Assembly: GCA_937995995.1 (NCBI GenBank)
Contig: CALKIP010000267.1
Coordinates: 1-30,665, forward strand
From: an uncultured bacterium
Lineage (GTDB): Bacteria > Gemmatimonadota > Gemmatimonadetes > Longimicrobiales > RSA9
Direction of reading: 5' to 3'
Length of the DNA stretch: 30,665 nucleotides
Shown here: positions 1 to 7,181 of the stretch, piece by piece
Layout of the letters: every line of letters begins with the position of its first letter
Numbering within the stretch: the stretch's first letter is position 1
Notes under the pieces: generated by a model
Databases searched by the model: none
The model's input: only the letters and a program-made list of their open reading frames with translations
What the model was told of the DNA's origin: nothing
Translations under genes and position numbers: made by a program

Positions 1-793
1 AGAGCTCGGCCGGCTGGTCGAGGAAGAGGAGGTCCGGCCCCTTGACGTTGAAGCAGAGCGCAGCGACGGATGGCCCACCCTTCCCTTTTGCCGCAGCCCC
101 GGGCGAGCGCGAGGGCATGCGCGCGCGCGAGGCTTCGGCCTCCGTGCCGGGCGCGTTCACGGCCCCATCCCCCACGCGCTCGCCCAACTCCTCGCCAGCG
201 CCCGCCCGCCCGAAATGCTCGAAAATACTCGCCAGCAGGAACAGGACGGCCGACGTCTTCGTCGCCAGCCCGCTCACGCCGGTGATGTTCAGGTGTGCGG
301 CCTCGGGACCGAGGAGGAAATCGGCATCGAGATAGACGGGTGCCTGGAGGCCGCCGGCGGTGTAGAGGCCGACCGGGACCCCGGTGCCACCGGGCCTGGC
401 GTAGGCGTCCATGCGCAGCCCGACGCGCACGTCCTCATCGCTCGCCAGGTAGACGGGTCCCGCGGGGACCGGCTGGAGCGGCTCCTCCGGTTCGTGGCGG
501 AGCACCGCGGCGGTGTAGAGGCGGATCTCCGGACGCTCAGTCGGGACCGGGAACGAGGGCACTGGCTCGCCCTCGAGTCCGATGTAGTCGTGGAGCGCGC
601 TATCGAGGTCCGTGTAGCTGACGCCATCGACGACGATGCCGTAGACCGTGAGCGGCCTTGGCTCGTCGATCTGCACGCGGACCAGCGCACCGATGCCCAC
701 GGGGGAGTCGACCGCCGTCCAGAAATGGAATTCGTGGGGCGTGTTCGGCTTGCGCTCGGTGCCGACCACGCGGCCGACGGGCGTTGCGTTCAC
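1..793 (-). CDS. HerA/DUF87-type P-loop ATPase with HAS-like N-terminal barrel (3' end missing)
   Basis: This reading frame starts at GTG (793) and stays open to the window edge, giving 264 codons of a longer gene. The N-terminus, containing VGRVVGTERKPNTPHEFHFW, resembles the small barrel found ahead of HerA-type ATPases. At residues 170-181 an atypical P-loop (ITGVSGLATKTS) is followed by a strand with FNVKGPDLLFLDQP, which I recognise from bacterial DUF87 ATPases. Between them (about 196-241) is a Gly/Ala/Arg/Glu-rich low-complexity insert. HerA-family hexameric translocases normally work with NurA nucleases in DNA end processing, and a NurA-like gene opens the same gene string at 4938. 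The gene follows argJ by 26 bp with no obvious terminator, so it is probably cotranscribed. Walker B and the arginine finger lie outside the window. Family assignment is fairly sure; the exact start is less sure because no strong ribosome binding site is visible. Confidence 0.75.
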   Translation of the reverse strand, partial: MNATPVGRVVGTERKPNTPHEFHFWTAVDSPVGIGALVRVQIDEPRPLTVYGIVVDGVSYTDLDSALHDYIGLEGEPVPSFPVPTERPEIRLYTAAVLRHEPEEPLQPVPAGPVYLASDEDVRVGLRMDAYARPGGTGVPVGLYTAGGLQAPVYLDADFLLGPEAAHLNITGVSGLATKTSAVLFLLASIFEHFGRAGAGEELGERVGDGAVNAPGTEAEASRARMPSRSPGAAAKGKGGPSVAALCFNVKGPDLLFLDQPAEL

Positions 794-819
794 CTGCTTG
801 CCATTCCGTTGGGGTGGCT

Positions 820-1989
820 CTACGACGACGCGTACGCCGCGTTCTCGTCGATGTAGCCGTGCGTGAGATCGCAGCCGTACGCCGTCGCCCTCGCCTCGCC
901 GACCCCGAGATCCACTCGGATGTCTACGGGATCGCCGCCGAGCAGGCGACGGAGTTCATCCTCGTCGAAGGCGGCCTTCCGTGAATCGGCGAAGACGAGT
1001 GTGTCATTGATCCAGACCCGGGTGCGCGCCGGGTCGACCGTGCAATCGAAGCACTTGCCCACGGCCATGAGAACGCGGCCGATGTTGGGATCCGCGCCGA
1101 AGGCCATCGTCTTGACGAGCGGCGAGTCGATCACCGAGCGCGCGACCTTCCTGGCTTCCGCGAGGGAGTGTGCGCCTTCGATCGTCGCACGGAGCAGCTT
1201 GGTCGCGCCCTCGCCATCACGTGCCATCATCTCGGTCATTCGGATGCACGCCGCCCGGAGCGCCGGCTCGAACACCGCCTCGTCGACGCGCCCGGCGAGT
1301 CCGTTCGCCAGGATGGCGCAGGTGTCCGACGTGCTCGTGTCCGTGTCGACGGAGAGCATGTTGAAAGAGTCGGCCACGGCATCCCTGAGCATACGATCGA
1401 GGTTTGCCGCATCGAACGCGGCGTCGGTGAGGATGTAGACGAGCATCGTCGCCATGTCGGGCGCGATCATCCCCGACCCCTTCCCGACGATGGTGAGCGT
1501 GGCATCGCCCACCGAGAGCGAGATCGCCTTCGGGTAGGTGTCCGTGGTCATGATCCCCTCGGCGGCACGGAGCGGATCGTCCTGGAGCTCGGCGGCGATC
1601 CCGCGCAGCCCCGCCTCGATCCGGTCCATCGGGAGCTGGCGGCCGATCACGCCGGTCGAGCTCACCAGCACCTCGTCGGCGGGTACGCCCAGCTCCGCCG
1701 CCGCAAGCTCGCCCATCCGCCGCGCGTTCCGAAGCCCCTCGTCACCCGTCCCGACGTTGCTGATCTTGCTGTTCACGACGATGGCCTGGAGTCGGCCCTT
1801 CCGGATCAGCTCGCGACCGAGGATGATCGGCGCGCCGGGGAATTGATTCCGTGTGAAGACCGCGGCGGCAGCCGCCGGGACCTCGGAATGAAAGACCGAG
1901 AGATCCTTGCCCTCGGGCTTGAGCCCACAATTCCTGCTCGCACAGCGGAAGCCCCGGGGCATCCGTGCGACTTCATGAAAACTGAACAT
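820..1989 (-). CDS. argJ: Arginine biosynthesis bifunctional protein ArgJ (glutamate N-acetyltransferase/ornithine acetyltransferase), variant form
   Basis: The product is 389 aa, normal for ArgJ, which moves the acetyl group from N-acetylornithine to glutamate and so recycles acetyl in arginine synthesis. The self-cleavage segment KGSGMIAPDMATML is present, so the chain should split between Ala180 and Thr181, with Thr181 as nucleophile. The oxyanion Thr-Gly of VSSTGVIG (111-113) and the C-terminal CDLTHGYIDENAAY are also there. The stretch that is usually NSGNANACTG reads NSKISNVGTG, so this is a divergent subfamily. I place the start at ATG 1989 because GGAG lies 6 nt upstream; an in-frame TTG at 1995 is the alternative. 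No other arg gene is in the window. It lies downstream of the repeat-bearing small ORF and upstream of the HerA-like gene. Confidence 0.93.
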   Translation of the reverse strand: MFSFHEVARMPRGFRCASRNCGLKPEGKDLSVFHSEVPAAAAAVFTRNQFPGAPIILGRELIRKGRLQAIVVNSKISNVGTGDEGLRNARRMGELAAAELGVPADEVLVSSTGVIGRQLPMDRIEAGLRGIAAELQDDPLRAAEGIMTTDTYPKAISLSVGDATLTIVGKGSGMIAPDMATMLVYILTDAAFDAANLDRMLRDAVADSFNMLSVDTDTSTSDTCAILANGLAGRVDEAVFEPALRAACIRMTEMMARDGEGATKLLRATIEGAHSLAEARKVARSVIDSPLVKTMAFGADPNIGRVLMAVGKCFDCTVDPARTRVWINDTLVFADSRKAAFDEDELRRLLGGDPVDIRVDLGVGEARATAYGCDLTHGYIDENAAYASS

Positions 1990-2017
1990 CTCCAACTCCG
2001 GATCCTTCCTCTCGCGC

Positions 2018-2169
2018 AGTCCAAACCCCGCTCATGCGCAATCCTTCGGCGCTCGTGCGACGTGCTTTCCGTCTCCGCTCACGCGACGCGCTTTTCCGCT
2101 ATCGTCACGCGCTTTTCCGATCTCGTGATGCCCTTCCCTGCTCGAACGGCGCTCTTCCCCGTTCATGCG
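2018..2169 (-). repeat. Degenerate 21-bp tandem repeat, about seven units
   Basis: On the minus strand the interval divides into units beginning at 2169, 2148, 2127, 2106, 2085, 2059 and 2038. Six are exactly 21 nt and one (2085-2060) is 26 nt, consistent with a 5-nt insertion. A rough consensus is YGCRYGAGCGGRGAARAGC plus two bases. The two central units share GCGGAAAAGCGCGT or close to it, and the first and last units share CGCATGARCGGGG. The array fills the whole gap between the SDR stop codon and the argJ ribosome binding site. Units are diverged, so it is old or under selection for period more than for sequence. Confidence 0.7.
2032..2166 (-). CDS. Possible 44-residue heptad-repeat microprotein encoded by the tandem repeat
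   Basis: An ATG at 2166 overlaps the SDR stop codon as ATGA, the same coupling used elsewhere in this window, and the frame stays open for 44 codons to TGA at 2032-2034. Because the underlying repeat is 21 bp, the peptide repeats every seven residues (for example HEIGKAR then DDSGKAR). It is hydrophilic and strongly basic, with no signal peptide or membrane segment and one Cys near the end. The 26-nt unit would shift the phase of the heptads, yet no stop results. It could be a real translated microprotein, or simply the open frame of a non-coding spacer repeat. I know of no family it belongs to. Confidence 0.35.
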   Translation of the reverse strand: MNGEERRSSREGHHEIGKARDDSGKARRVSGDGKHVARAPKDCA

Positions 2170-3449
2170 ACACCCTCGCCCAGCACATGCAGAGTCTCGC
2201 CGGAGATCCCGGATGCAGCGTCGCTCGCCAGGAACAGCACTACATTGGCGACCTGCTCACGCGTGACCCACTTCACGGCGGCAGGGTCCTCTACCCCGGC
2301 CCGATTCTGCTCGGTGTCGATCATCCCCGGCGCGATGGCGTTGACGCGCACGCCGTGCGCCTTCTCCTCGAGCGCCAGCGCGCGTGTCAGGGCGACGACG
2401 CCGGCCTTGGCCGCGCTGTATGCACCGATGCCGGCGGCGGCACGGATCCCCGCGGGCGATGCGAAGTTGATGATCGCGCCCCGGGACTCGCGCAGCAACG
2501 GGAGCGTGGCACGACTCAGGAGGAACGCCGTGCGGGCATTGCGCTCCATTTCCCGGTCCCACTCCTCGGCCGTGGTCTCCGCGAGCGGCTTGATCACGCT
2601 GAGGCCGCCGGCGGCGTTGACCAACACGTCGAGGCGCCCGAATCGCTCGCGTACCGTGGCCTCGACGCGTTCCGCGCCGGCCGGGTCGGTCAGGTCGGCG
2701 ACGATCCCGAGCACCTCTCCCTTCTCACCGAGTTCGCGGGCGAGTTCCTCGACATCCGCGCGGACGTCGGTCACGGCCACGCGCGCGCCCTGGGCGAGGA
2801 ACGCCTCGGCGAGTGTGAAGCCGACCTGGCCCCGTGCGCCCACGCCCGTGACGATCACGGCCTTGCCGTTCATGGTTCCGTCCTCCTTCCACGCGCCCGT
2901 CGGCGACCAGCGCAGCTCGACCATCCCGGCGACGAGCAGTGCGATGCCGCCGATGAAGTAGAGGGCGCCCGGATCGACTTTGGGGATGAGTAGCCCTCCC
3001 GCCACGGCCACCCCGAACGCCGCGCCGGCGAGTGCGGGCGCCGCAACCCGGCCGCCACGGCAGCCGAGAGTGGTGAGCACCATCCCGATCGTATAGGCCG
3101 GCCCGGCCAGGAACAGCAGCGCGGCGAGTGCGGTGCCGAGGCCGTACTGCCGCACCTCGCCCATCTCGATGTAGACGTCGCCGAATACGGCGGCCAGGGC
3201 GAGCGTCAGGATCGCCGCCATCCAGCGTCCACGCGTCGGCGCGGCACCGTCGTCCGCGATACCGACCCAGAAGGCGGCCGCGAGCGAGGCGAGGGCCAGG
3301 CCGAAGAGGAAGCCGGCCGTGGCGAGGACGCGTGGGCCGGGGTAGAGGAGCAGCGCAACACCCCCCGCGACGGCGCTGCCCAGGACCGCTCCGGCAATGA
3401 TGGAGGCGATAGGCACGACCCAGCGGACGTACCGCCCAGCGTCGCTCAT
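2163..3449 (-). CDS. Six-helix membrane domain joined in frame to a short-chain dehydrogenase/reductase
   Basis: As one 428-residue protein, it has six hydrophobic segments at about 10-36, 41-65, 77-95, 103-125, 134-155 and 161-179, then an SDR domain starting at Met193. In SDR numbering from that Met, the nucleotide-binding turn is TGVGARGQVG (one residue longer than the usual TGxxxGxG), followed by NAAG at 86-89, catalytic Ser139 and Tyr152xxxLys156. The substrate cannot be predicted. The first ATG (3449) overlaps the stop of the flavin reductase gene as ATGA. Inside the frame, GGAGG lies 8 nt before the codon for Met193 (2873), an excellent ribosome binding site. A separate 236-residue soluble SDR may therefore be made as well, or the two parts may be adjacent genes that lost the stop between them. 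The membrane part faintly recalls the hydrophobic N-terminus of spermidine-synthase-like proteins; I would not rely on that. Confidence 0.8.
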   Translation of the reverse strand: MSDAGRYVRWVVPIASIIAGAVLGSAVAGGVALLLYPGPRVLATAGFLFGLALASLAAAFWVGIADDGAAPTRGRWMAAILTLALAAVFGDVYIEMGEVRQYGLGTALAALLFLAGPAYTIGMVLTTLGCRGGRVAAPALAGAAFGVAVAGGLLIPKVDPGALYFIGGIALLVAGMVELRWSPTGAWKEDGTMNGKAVIVTGVGARGQVGFTLAEAFLAQGARVAVTDVRADVEELARELGEKGEVLGIVADLTDPAGAERVEATVRERFGRLDVLVNAAGGLSVIKPLAETTAEEWDREMERNARTAFLLSRATLPLLRESRGAIINFASPAGIRAAAGIGAYSAAKAGVVALTRALALEEKAHGVRVNAIAPGMIDTEQNRAGVEDPAAVKWVTREQVANVVLFLASDAASGISGETLHVLGEGVA

Positions 3450-3922
3450 GACACGAACTCGCCGTACCCGCCCCGGAAGTAGAGGAGCGGGTCTCGGCCA
3501 TCCGCGCCCCCCGCCGCTACTTCACCCACGATGATCGTGTGGTCGCCCCCGGGGTAGCGGGCCCAGATCCGGCAGTCGAGCCAGGCGAGCGTGTCCTCCA
3601 GGACCGGCGCGCCGGTGGCCTCGGTTCGGTACGGCACCCCGATGAACTTCTCCGCCTGATCCCCCCTGGAGAAGCGGCGAGAGATGGATTCCTGGTTCGA
3701 CGCCAGGATGTTGATCGCGAAGAAGCCTGCCTCGAGGATGCAGTCGTGTGAATCGGCGGTCAGGTCGACGCAGGTCAGGACCAGCGTCGGCTCGAGCGAG
3801 ACCGACGCCACGGTGTTGGCCGTGAGCCCACACGGCTGCCCGGACGCCGGGTCCCGTGACGTCACCACGGTGACACCCGTCGCGAAGTGGCCCATGATGT
3901 GTCTGAATTCCGCCGCGTCCAT
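3446..3922 (-). CDS. Flavin reductase-like FMN-binding split-barrel protein
   Basis: This 158-residue protein matches the flavin reductase-like domain family (HpaC/RutF type). It opens with FRHIMGHFATGVTVVTS, continues with the FMN-contacting GLTANTVASVSLEPTLVLTC, and has GDHTIIVGEV near the C-terminus. Such proteins reduce FMN or FAD with NAD(P)H for a partner monooxygenase, or are flavoproteins of unknown role. No monooxygenase partner is seen here. The start at ATG 3922 is supported by a purine-rich AGGAGGAAGGGGAG just upstream. An open frame continues upstream to 4360 but lies antisense-like over the nuclease gene and has the wrong composition. It sits 20 bp after the NurA-like gene and overlaps the membrane-SDR gene by 4 bp, so these are cotranslated. 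Confidence 0.88.
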   Translation of the reverse strand: MDAAEFRHIMGHFATGVTVVTSRDPASGQPCGLTANTVASVSLEPTLVLTCVDLTADSHDCILEAGFFAINILASNQESISRRFSRGDQAEKFIGVPYRTEATGAPVLEDTLAWLDCRIWARYPGGDHTIIVGEVAAGGADGRDPLLYFRGGYGEFVS

Positions 3923-3942
3923 ACTTCTCCCCTTCCTCCTGA

Positions 3943-4938
3943 TCAGACTCGCGGCGCACGCGTTCGCAGGTACTCCTCGCAGTCGCGGATCGGGTACAGC
4001 AGCCGGTCCCAGCGCTTGTCCGGCAATGCAAGCGGCGCGGTCTCGGCGAGAAGCCAGCGGCTGATCTCGTCGGCGCGCGCGATGCTTCCAATTTCCGCGG
4101 CGGCCTCGACCCGGACCAGCCCCCAGAGCGCGTCGCGGCCCGCGGGTGAGCGCAGCCGCAGGTACCATGAATAGACGGGCGTGAAACTGCGCGTCTTCGG
4201 CTGGAAGACGCTGGTCCGCTCCCCCGGCTTCAGACTCAGGAGCGTACGGGCGTCGTCGCCATCGAAGAAGCGCGTGCGATGGCTCTTGATCACACCGACC
4301 GCGCGCGCGCACGAAGCCAGTTCCTGCGTCAACGTAAGACTGCCGTCGACCAGCAGCCAACCGTCCCCGGACTCACGGCACCAGCGGTCGGCGAGCGTGC
4401 CCTCGAGCGATTCACGCCAGCGGTTGACCGCCCCGGCCGCGCGAGCGTAGAGCGCCGGCGGGAAGATCGGCAGCGGCTCTTCGTCGGGCGGGCTGGTGTC
4501 GCGGAGCGACTCCCACGGGATGCCGCCCGCCGCGACCACGGCGGGATCGACCAGGCGAAACGGGAAGAAGGCCGCCTCCCGCTCCTCCTGGAACCTCGTG
4601 CGCAAGGCGTCTCCGCTACGAACCCCGGCCCCGAGCGTAGCCATGCGCCGTGACCGCCGAGTGCGGACCACCGCCGCCGCGTACGCATAGACGATCGGCA
4701 CCGGCCCATGGTAGAGTGCGACCGTCGAGCGCTGGATCCCGTCGAGGAACGCCGTGAATGCACTCGGCTCCGCCTCTCCGACGGGGATCGCCCGAAGGCG
4801 GCCGTCCTCGCCCTCGACGACCTCCGCCTCGGCCTCGGCGAGCCCTTCGCCGTACGCTTCGAGCGGTGTCGGCTCCGATGCCTCGACCGCCATCCGGAAC
4901 GGGGTCCGGGAACTCCGCGCCAGTCGGCGCAATTGCAT
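3943..4938 (-). CDS. nurA: NurA-domain nuclease (partner of a HerA-type ATPase)
   Basis: The 331-residue product shows the NurA pattern: a first acidic motif FLDGIQRS (Asp66), a middle helix with RESLEG (Glu179), then LLVDGSLT (Asp198) leading into VGVIKSH (Lys218), and a basic C-terminal half. NurA proteins are Mn-dependent 5'-3' exo/endonucleases that resect DNA ends together with HerA translocases, and a HerA-like gene lies at the far end of this gene string. I chose ATG 4938. GTG 4947 is possible, and the open frame extends to 5076 but would cross the divergent promoter of the DUF481 gene. The ribosome binding site is weak for either start. Motifs were read by eye, so the family call is strong but activity is inferred. 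Confidence 0.72.
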   Translation of the reverse strand: MQLRRLARSSRTPFRMAVEASEPTPLEAYGEGLAEAEAEVVEGEDGRLRAIPVGEAEPSAFTAFLDGIQRSTVALYHGPVPIVYAYAAAVVRTRRSRRMATLGAGVRSGDALRTRFQEEREAAFFPFRLVDPAVVAAGGIPWESLRDTSPPDEEPLPIFPPALYARAAGAVNRWRESLEGTLADRWCRESGDGWLLVDGSLTLTQELASCARAVGVIKSHRTRFFDGDDARTLLSLKPGERTSVFQPKTRSFTPVYSWYLRLRSPAGRDALWGLVRVEAAAEIGSIARADEISRWLLAETAPLALPDKRWDRLLYPIRDCEEYLRTRAPRV

Positions 4939-4948
4939 CGTTAGCACG

Positions 4949-4977
4949 TTGCGTGCAGTACTCCGCTCCCCTAGTTT
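4949..4977 (+). promoter_or_regulatory. Sigma-70-like promoter for the DUF481-lipoprotein pair
   Basis: TTGCGT at 4949-4954 and TAGTTT at 4972-4977 are separated by 17 bp, giving a start site near 4984, about 50 nt ahead of the DUF481 start. The -10 shape (TAG then T-rich) is like the other promoters called in this window. It abuts the start of the divergent NurA-like gene. Confidence 0.5.
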
Positions 4978-5036
4978 GGTCGCGTCAAACAAACAACCCC
5001 GACCGATCCCGTCCTCGACGGTGGCCGGCTGGACCC

Positions 5037-5849
5037 ATGCAACAGAGTTCCATGACCTCGCATCGATCCAAGCCACACCGAGCCGTCGCGTGGCTCTTCG
5101 TGGTCCTGCTCCCCATCTTCATCGTCGGCCCCGCATTCGCGCAGGAAGCGAACGCAAGCGAGGATCGCTGGGCCGCCCAGGCGGAGTTCACACTCACCGC
5201 CACGAGTGGCAACCAGGAGATGACCGTGCTGACCACGGGCTTCGGGCTCCGCCACCTCCGCAAGGAACTCTTCGACCTCGACCTGAAGCTCCAGGCGCGC
5301 TACGGATCGAGTGAGGGTGAACACGTCGCGGAGAATTACCGGGGCACGGTCAACGTCGACATCGGGCCGCAGCGCCGCTGGTCACCGTTTCTCTACAGCA
5401 CGGCGGAGCACGACCCGTTCAAACGGCTCGATGTGCGAGTGAGCAGCGGCGCGGGCGCCAAGTACCGCCTGTATCGGTCGGACCATGGCGACCAGGCATC
5501 GCTCAGCGTCGCCATGCTCCACTCCTACGAGGCGCTTGCCCCGGCATTGAACGCCGAGCCCGGTAACGAGGACTTCGGCAGTCGGACGACCGATGCCCGC
5601 TGGAGCCTGCGCCTGAATGGTCAGCGCAAGCTCCGCGACGGCGTGACGCTGACGAGCGAGGCGCTCTACGAACCGGTCGTCGACCACGCGAGCGACTACC
5701 TGCTCTCCGTCGACACCGGGCTGAAGGTGCTCGTCACCCAGCGGATCGCGCTGTCGATCGCACACGAGTTCAACCAGGACTCGACGCCGCCGCCCGGCGT
5801 CGAGGAAATCGACCGCCTCCTCCGGGCCGGGATACTGATCGAGCTATGA
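5037..5849 (+). CDS. DUF481-family outer-membrane beta-barrel protein
   Basis: The 270-residue precursor has a signal peptide (basic start, hydrophobic WLFVVLLPIFIVGPAFA, cleavage before QEA). The mature part is made of alternating amphipathic strands typical of DUF481 (YdiY-like) proteins: AEFTLTATSGNQEMTVLTTGFGL early, PFLYSTAEHDPFKRLDVRVSSGAGAKYRL in the middle, and a final strand ending ILIEL. Function in this family is unknown; a role as a small outer-membrane pore or structural barrel is inference. ATG 5037 is used, with ATG 5052 (giving MTSHRSKPHR) an equally plausible start; neither has a strong ribosome binding site. Its stop overlaps the next ATG, so it is coupled to the lipoprotein gene. 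Confidence 0.8.
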   Translation: MQQSSMTSHRSKPHRAVAWLFVVLLPIFIVGPAFAQEANASEDRWAAQAEFTLTATSGNQEMTVLTTGFGLRHLRKELFDLDLKLQARYGSSEGEHVAENYRGTVNVDIGPQRRWSPFLYSTAEHDPFKRLDVRVSSGAGAKYRLYRSDHGDQASLSVAMLHSYEALAPALNAEPGNEDFGSRTTDARWSLRLNGQRKLRDGVTLTSEALYEPVVDHASDYLLSVDTGLKVLVTQRIALSIAHEFNQDSTPPPGVEEIDRLLRAGILIEL

Positions 5850-6826
5850 ATCGGCGACTCCGTGCGGTTTCCGGCTTGGCGATGGCCCTGATTGTAATGC
5901 TTCTCTCGGGCTGCGACAACGTGGATTGGGGCGGTGCGGATGTGGCCGTCGTCCCGCCGCCGCCGACCGCCGGAGGTGATGAGGAGGACGTGATCCCGAC
6001 GGAGGAGCGCATCCCGGAGGGCCCGATCGTTTTCTACGTCGCACCCTCCGATGGCTCGGCGACGTTGATCCCCGTCGGCGAGGTGGCTCAGGGCACGCTG
6101 CTGCCGATCCGTGCACAGGCGAACTGGGAGAGTTATGGCCGGGGCCTGATCGCGCAGCACATGCGCACCGGCACGGAGTACGCCCTCTTCCGCAGCGGCG
6201 CCCGCGTCGGCACCCTCGTCCTCGACGACGCCCAGATCCCACCGGAGGGCGTCTGCCCGCGCGTCCCTCGCGGGCGCGGCACGCTCGAGCTCATGGTCGG
6301 CGCGGACACGATCCCCGAATTCCTCGCCATGGCCAAGTCACAGGCGCCGACGAACGTCGGGCGTGTGGTCGCGGTCTCGCCCGACCCCGACCGTCGCATG
6401 CAGATCCTCGGGCCGCTCCTGGCCGAGCGGCTGCTGCGCGCGCGCCGCGCGCCGCTCCCCGGCAGCTGGACGCGCGCCATGGCCCAGCTCAAGCCGTTCC
6501 CGGCCGCGGGCGAGGAGAACGCCGCCTTCGCCTCGACCTTCCTCGTCGGCGACTCTCTCGGCGTCGGGCAGGACGACGAAGGCTACTCGCTCTTCTTCAT
6601 CGCCGAGCCGATGCCCGAGGTGGGCTACGACACCGTCTACGCGAAGTTCACGCCCTACGAGACCCAGGGCAAGCAGGCGCCGCGCGTCGTCGATTATCTC
6701 GACTGGGACCGTGACGAGCAGGTCGAACTCCTGCTGGAGGTCTACGGCACGGACCAGGCGTGGTTCGAGGCACTCGGCCGCGGCGAGGCCGGCTGGCGCG
6801 AGCTGGTCTCGACACGCTGTGAATGA
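5846..6826 (+). CDS. Lipoprotein of unknown function
   Basis: This is a 326-residue protein with a lipoprotein signal (MNRRLRAVSGLAMALIVMLLSGC), so it is probably anchored by its lipidated Cys. A Pro/Gly/Glu-rich linker follows (about 36-58), then a globular, mostly polar domain with no motif I recognise. The C-terminal part contains a Trp/Asp-rich DYLDWDRDEQVELLLEVYG that looks like a folded helical or calcium-like segment, though it does not match an EF-hand. The start ATG overlaps the stop of the DUF481 gene as ATGA, suggesting the two act together in the outer membrane. A small IR with a T-rich loop (6830-6845) follows the stop codon but is too weak to call a terminator. Confidence 0.8.
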   Translation: MNRRLRAVSGLAMALIVMLLSGCDNVDWGGADVAVVPPPPTAGGDEEDVIPTEERIPEGPIVFYVAPSDGSATLIPVGEVAQGTLLPIRAQANWESYGRGLIAQHMRTGTEYALFRSGARVGTLVLDDAQIPPEGVCPRVPRGRGTLELMVGADTIPEFLAMAKSQAPTNVGRVVAVSPDPDRRMQILGPLLAERLLRARRAPLPGSWTRAMAQLKPFPAAGEENAAFASTFLVGDSLGVGQDDEGYSLFFIAEPMPEVGYDTVYAKFTPYETQGKQAPRVVDYLDWDRDEQVELLLEVYGTDQAWFEALGRGEAGWRELVSTRCE

Positions 6827-6848
6827 CGGCGGCACTTTTTTGCCGACC

Positions 6849-6878
6849 TTGACACCTCCCCGAGGGCTCCGGTAGCTT
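6849..6878 (+). promoter_or_regulatory. Promoter of the cobalamin riboswitch transcript
   Basis: A perfect TTGACA at 6849-6854 is followed after 18 bp by TAGCTT at 6873-6878. Transcription would begin near 6885, at the 5' edge of the riboswitch. This is the best -35 on the plus strand in the window. Confidence 0.65.
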
Positions 6879-6879
6879 C

Positions 6880-7066
6880 GGGGTCACATAACACGAACGG
6901 GGCCACCCGGAAGATCGGTGAGAATCCGACGCGGCCCCGCCACTGTGAGAGACCCGGACGGCGCACGACGCGCGCTGTCCGGTCCGGCCCGCTCAACGAG
7001 CCACTGGGACGCTCCGGCGTCCTGGGAAGGCGAGCGACGCTGTCTCGAGCCAGGAGACCGGCTCCG
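6880..7066 (+). promoter_or_regulatory. Cobalamin (B12) riboswitch aptamer
   Basis: The leader carries the conserved cobalamin-aptamer core: ATCGGTGAGAATCCGAC at about 6913-6929, then GCGGCCCCGCCACTGTGAG, and near the 3' side the B12 box GCCAGGAGACCGGC (7049-7062). Arms between these pair as expected, for example GGACGGCGC with GCGCTGTCC. Class II-type cobalamin riboswitches shut expression when adenosylcobalamin or another cobalamin binds. Its position upstream of a four-gene cobalamin uptake operon fits. Exact outer boundaries are estimates. Confidence 0.93.
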
Positions 7067-7142
7067 TTCGTGCCCGAGATAACCCCCTTCGAGGGAAGGG
7101 TCGGGTGGCGAATGCGATTGCCGGTCGTCTGGCAACGGCTTC

Positions 7143-7181
7143 CCCGTTCCTCCCTCTCCATCGGGAAGGACGGGATTTTTG
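7143..7181 (+). terminator. Riboswitch expression platform: intrinsic terminator that also covers the btuF ribosome binding site
   Basis: The arms 7143-7154 and 7163-7174 pair over 12 positions with one mismatch and one G-T pair, around an 8-nt loop, followed by ATTTTTG. The T-run runs into the TTG start codon of btuF. The 3' arm contains AAGGA, which lies 8 nt before that start, so the same hairpin could both terminate transcription and hide the ribosome binding site. GAGGGAAGGG at 7091-7100 can pair with 7147-7156 in the 5' arm and is a candidate anti-terminator. Confidence 0.65.

Noticed and set aside
1168..2961. Plus-strand open frame of 597 codons
   Set aside because: It is antisense to argJ and the SDR gene, with no family motif and no ribosome binding site.
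6830..6845. CGGCA-loop-TGCCG repeat after the lipoprotein gene as a terminator
   Set aside because: The stem is only 5 bp and the T residues are in the loop, not after the stem.
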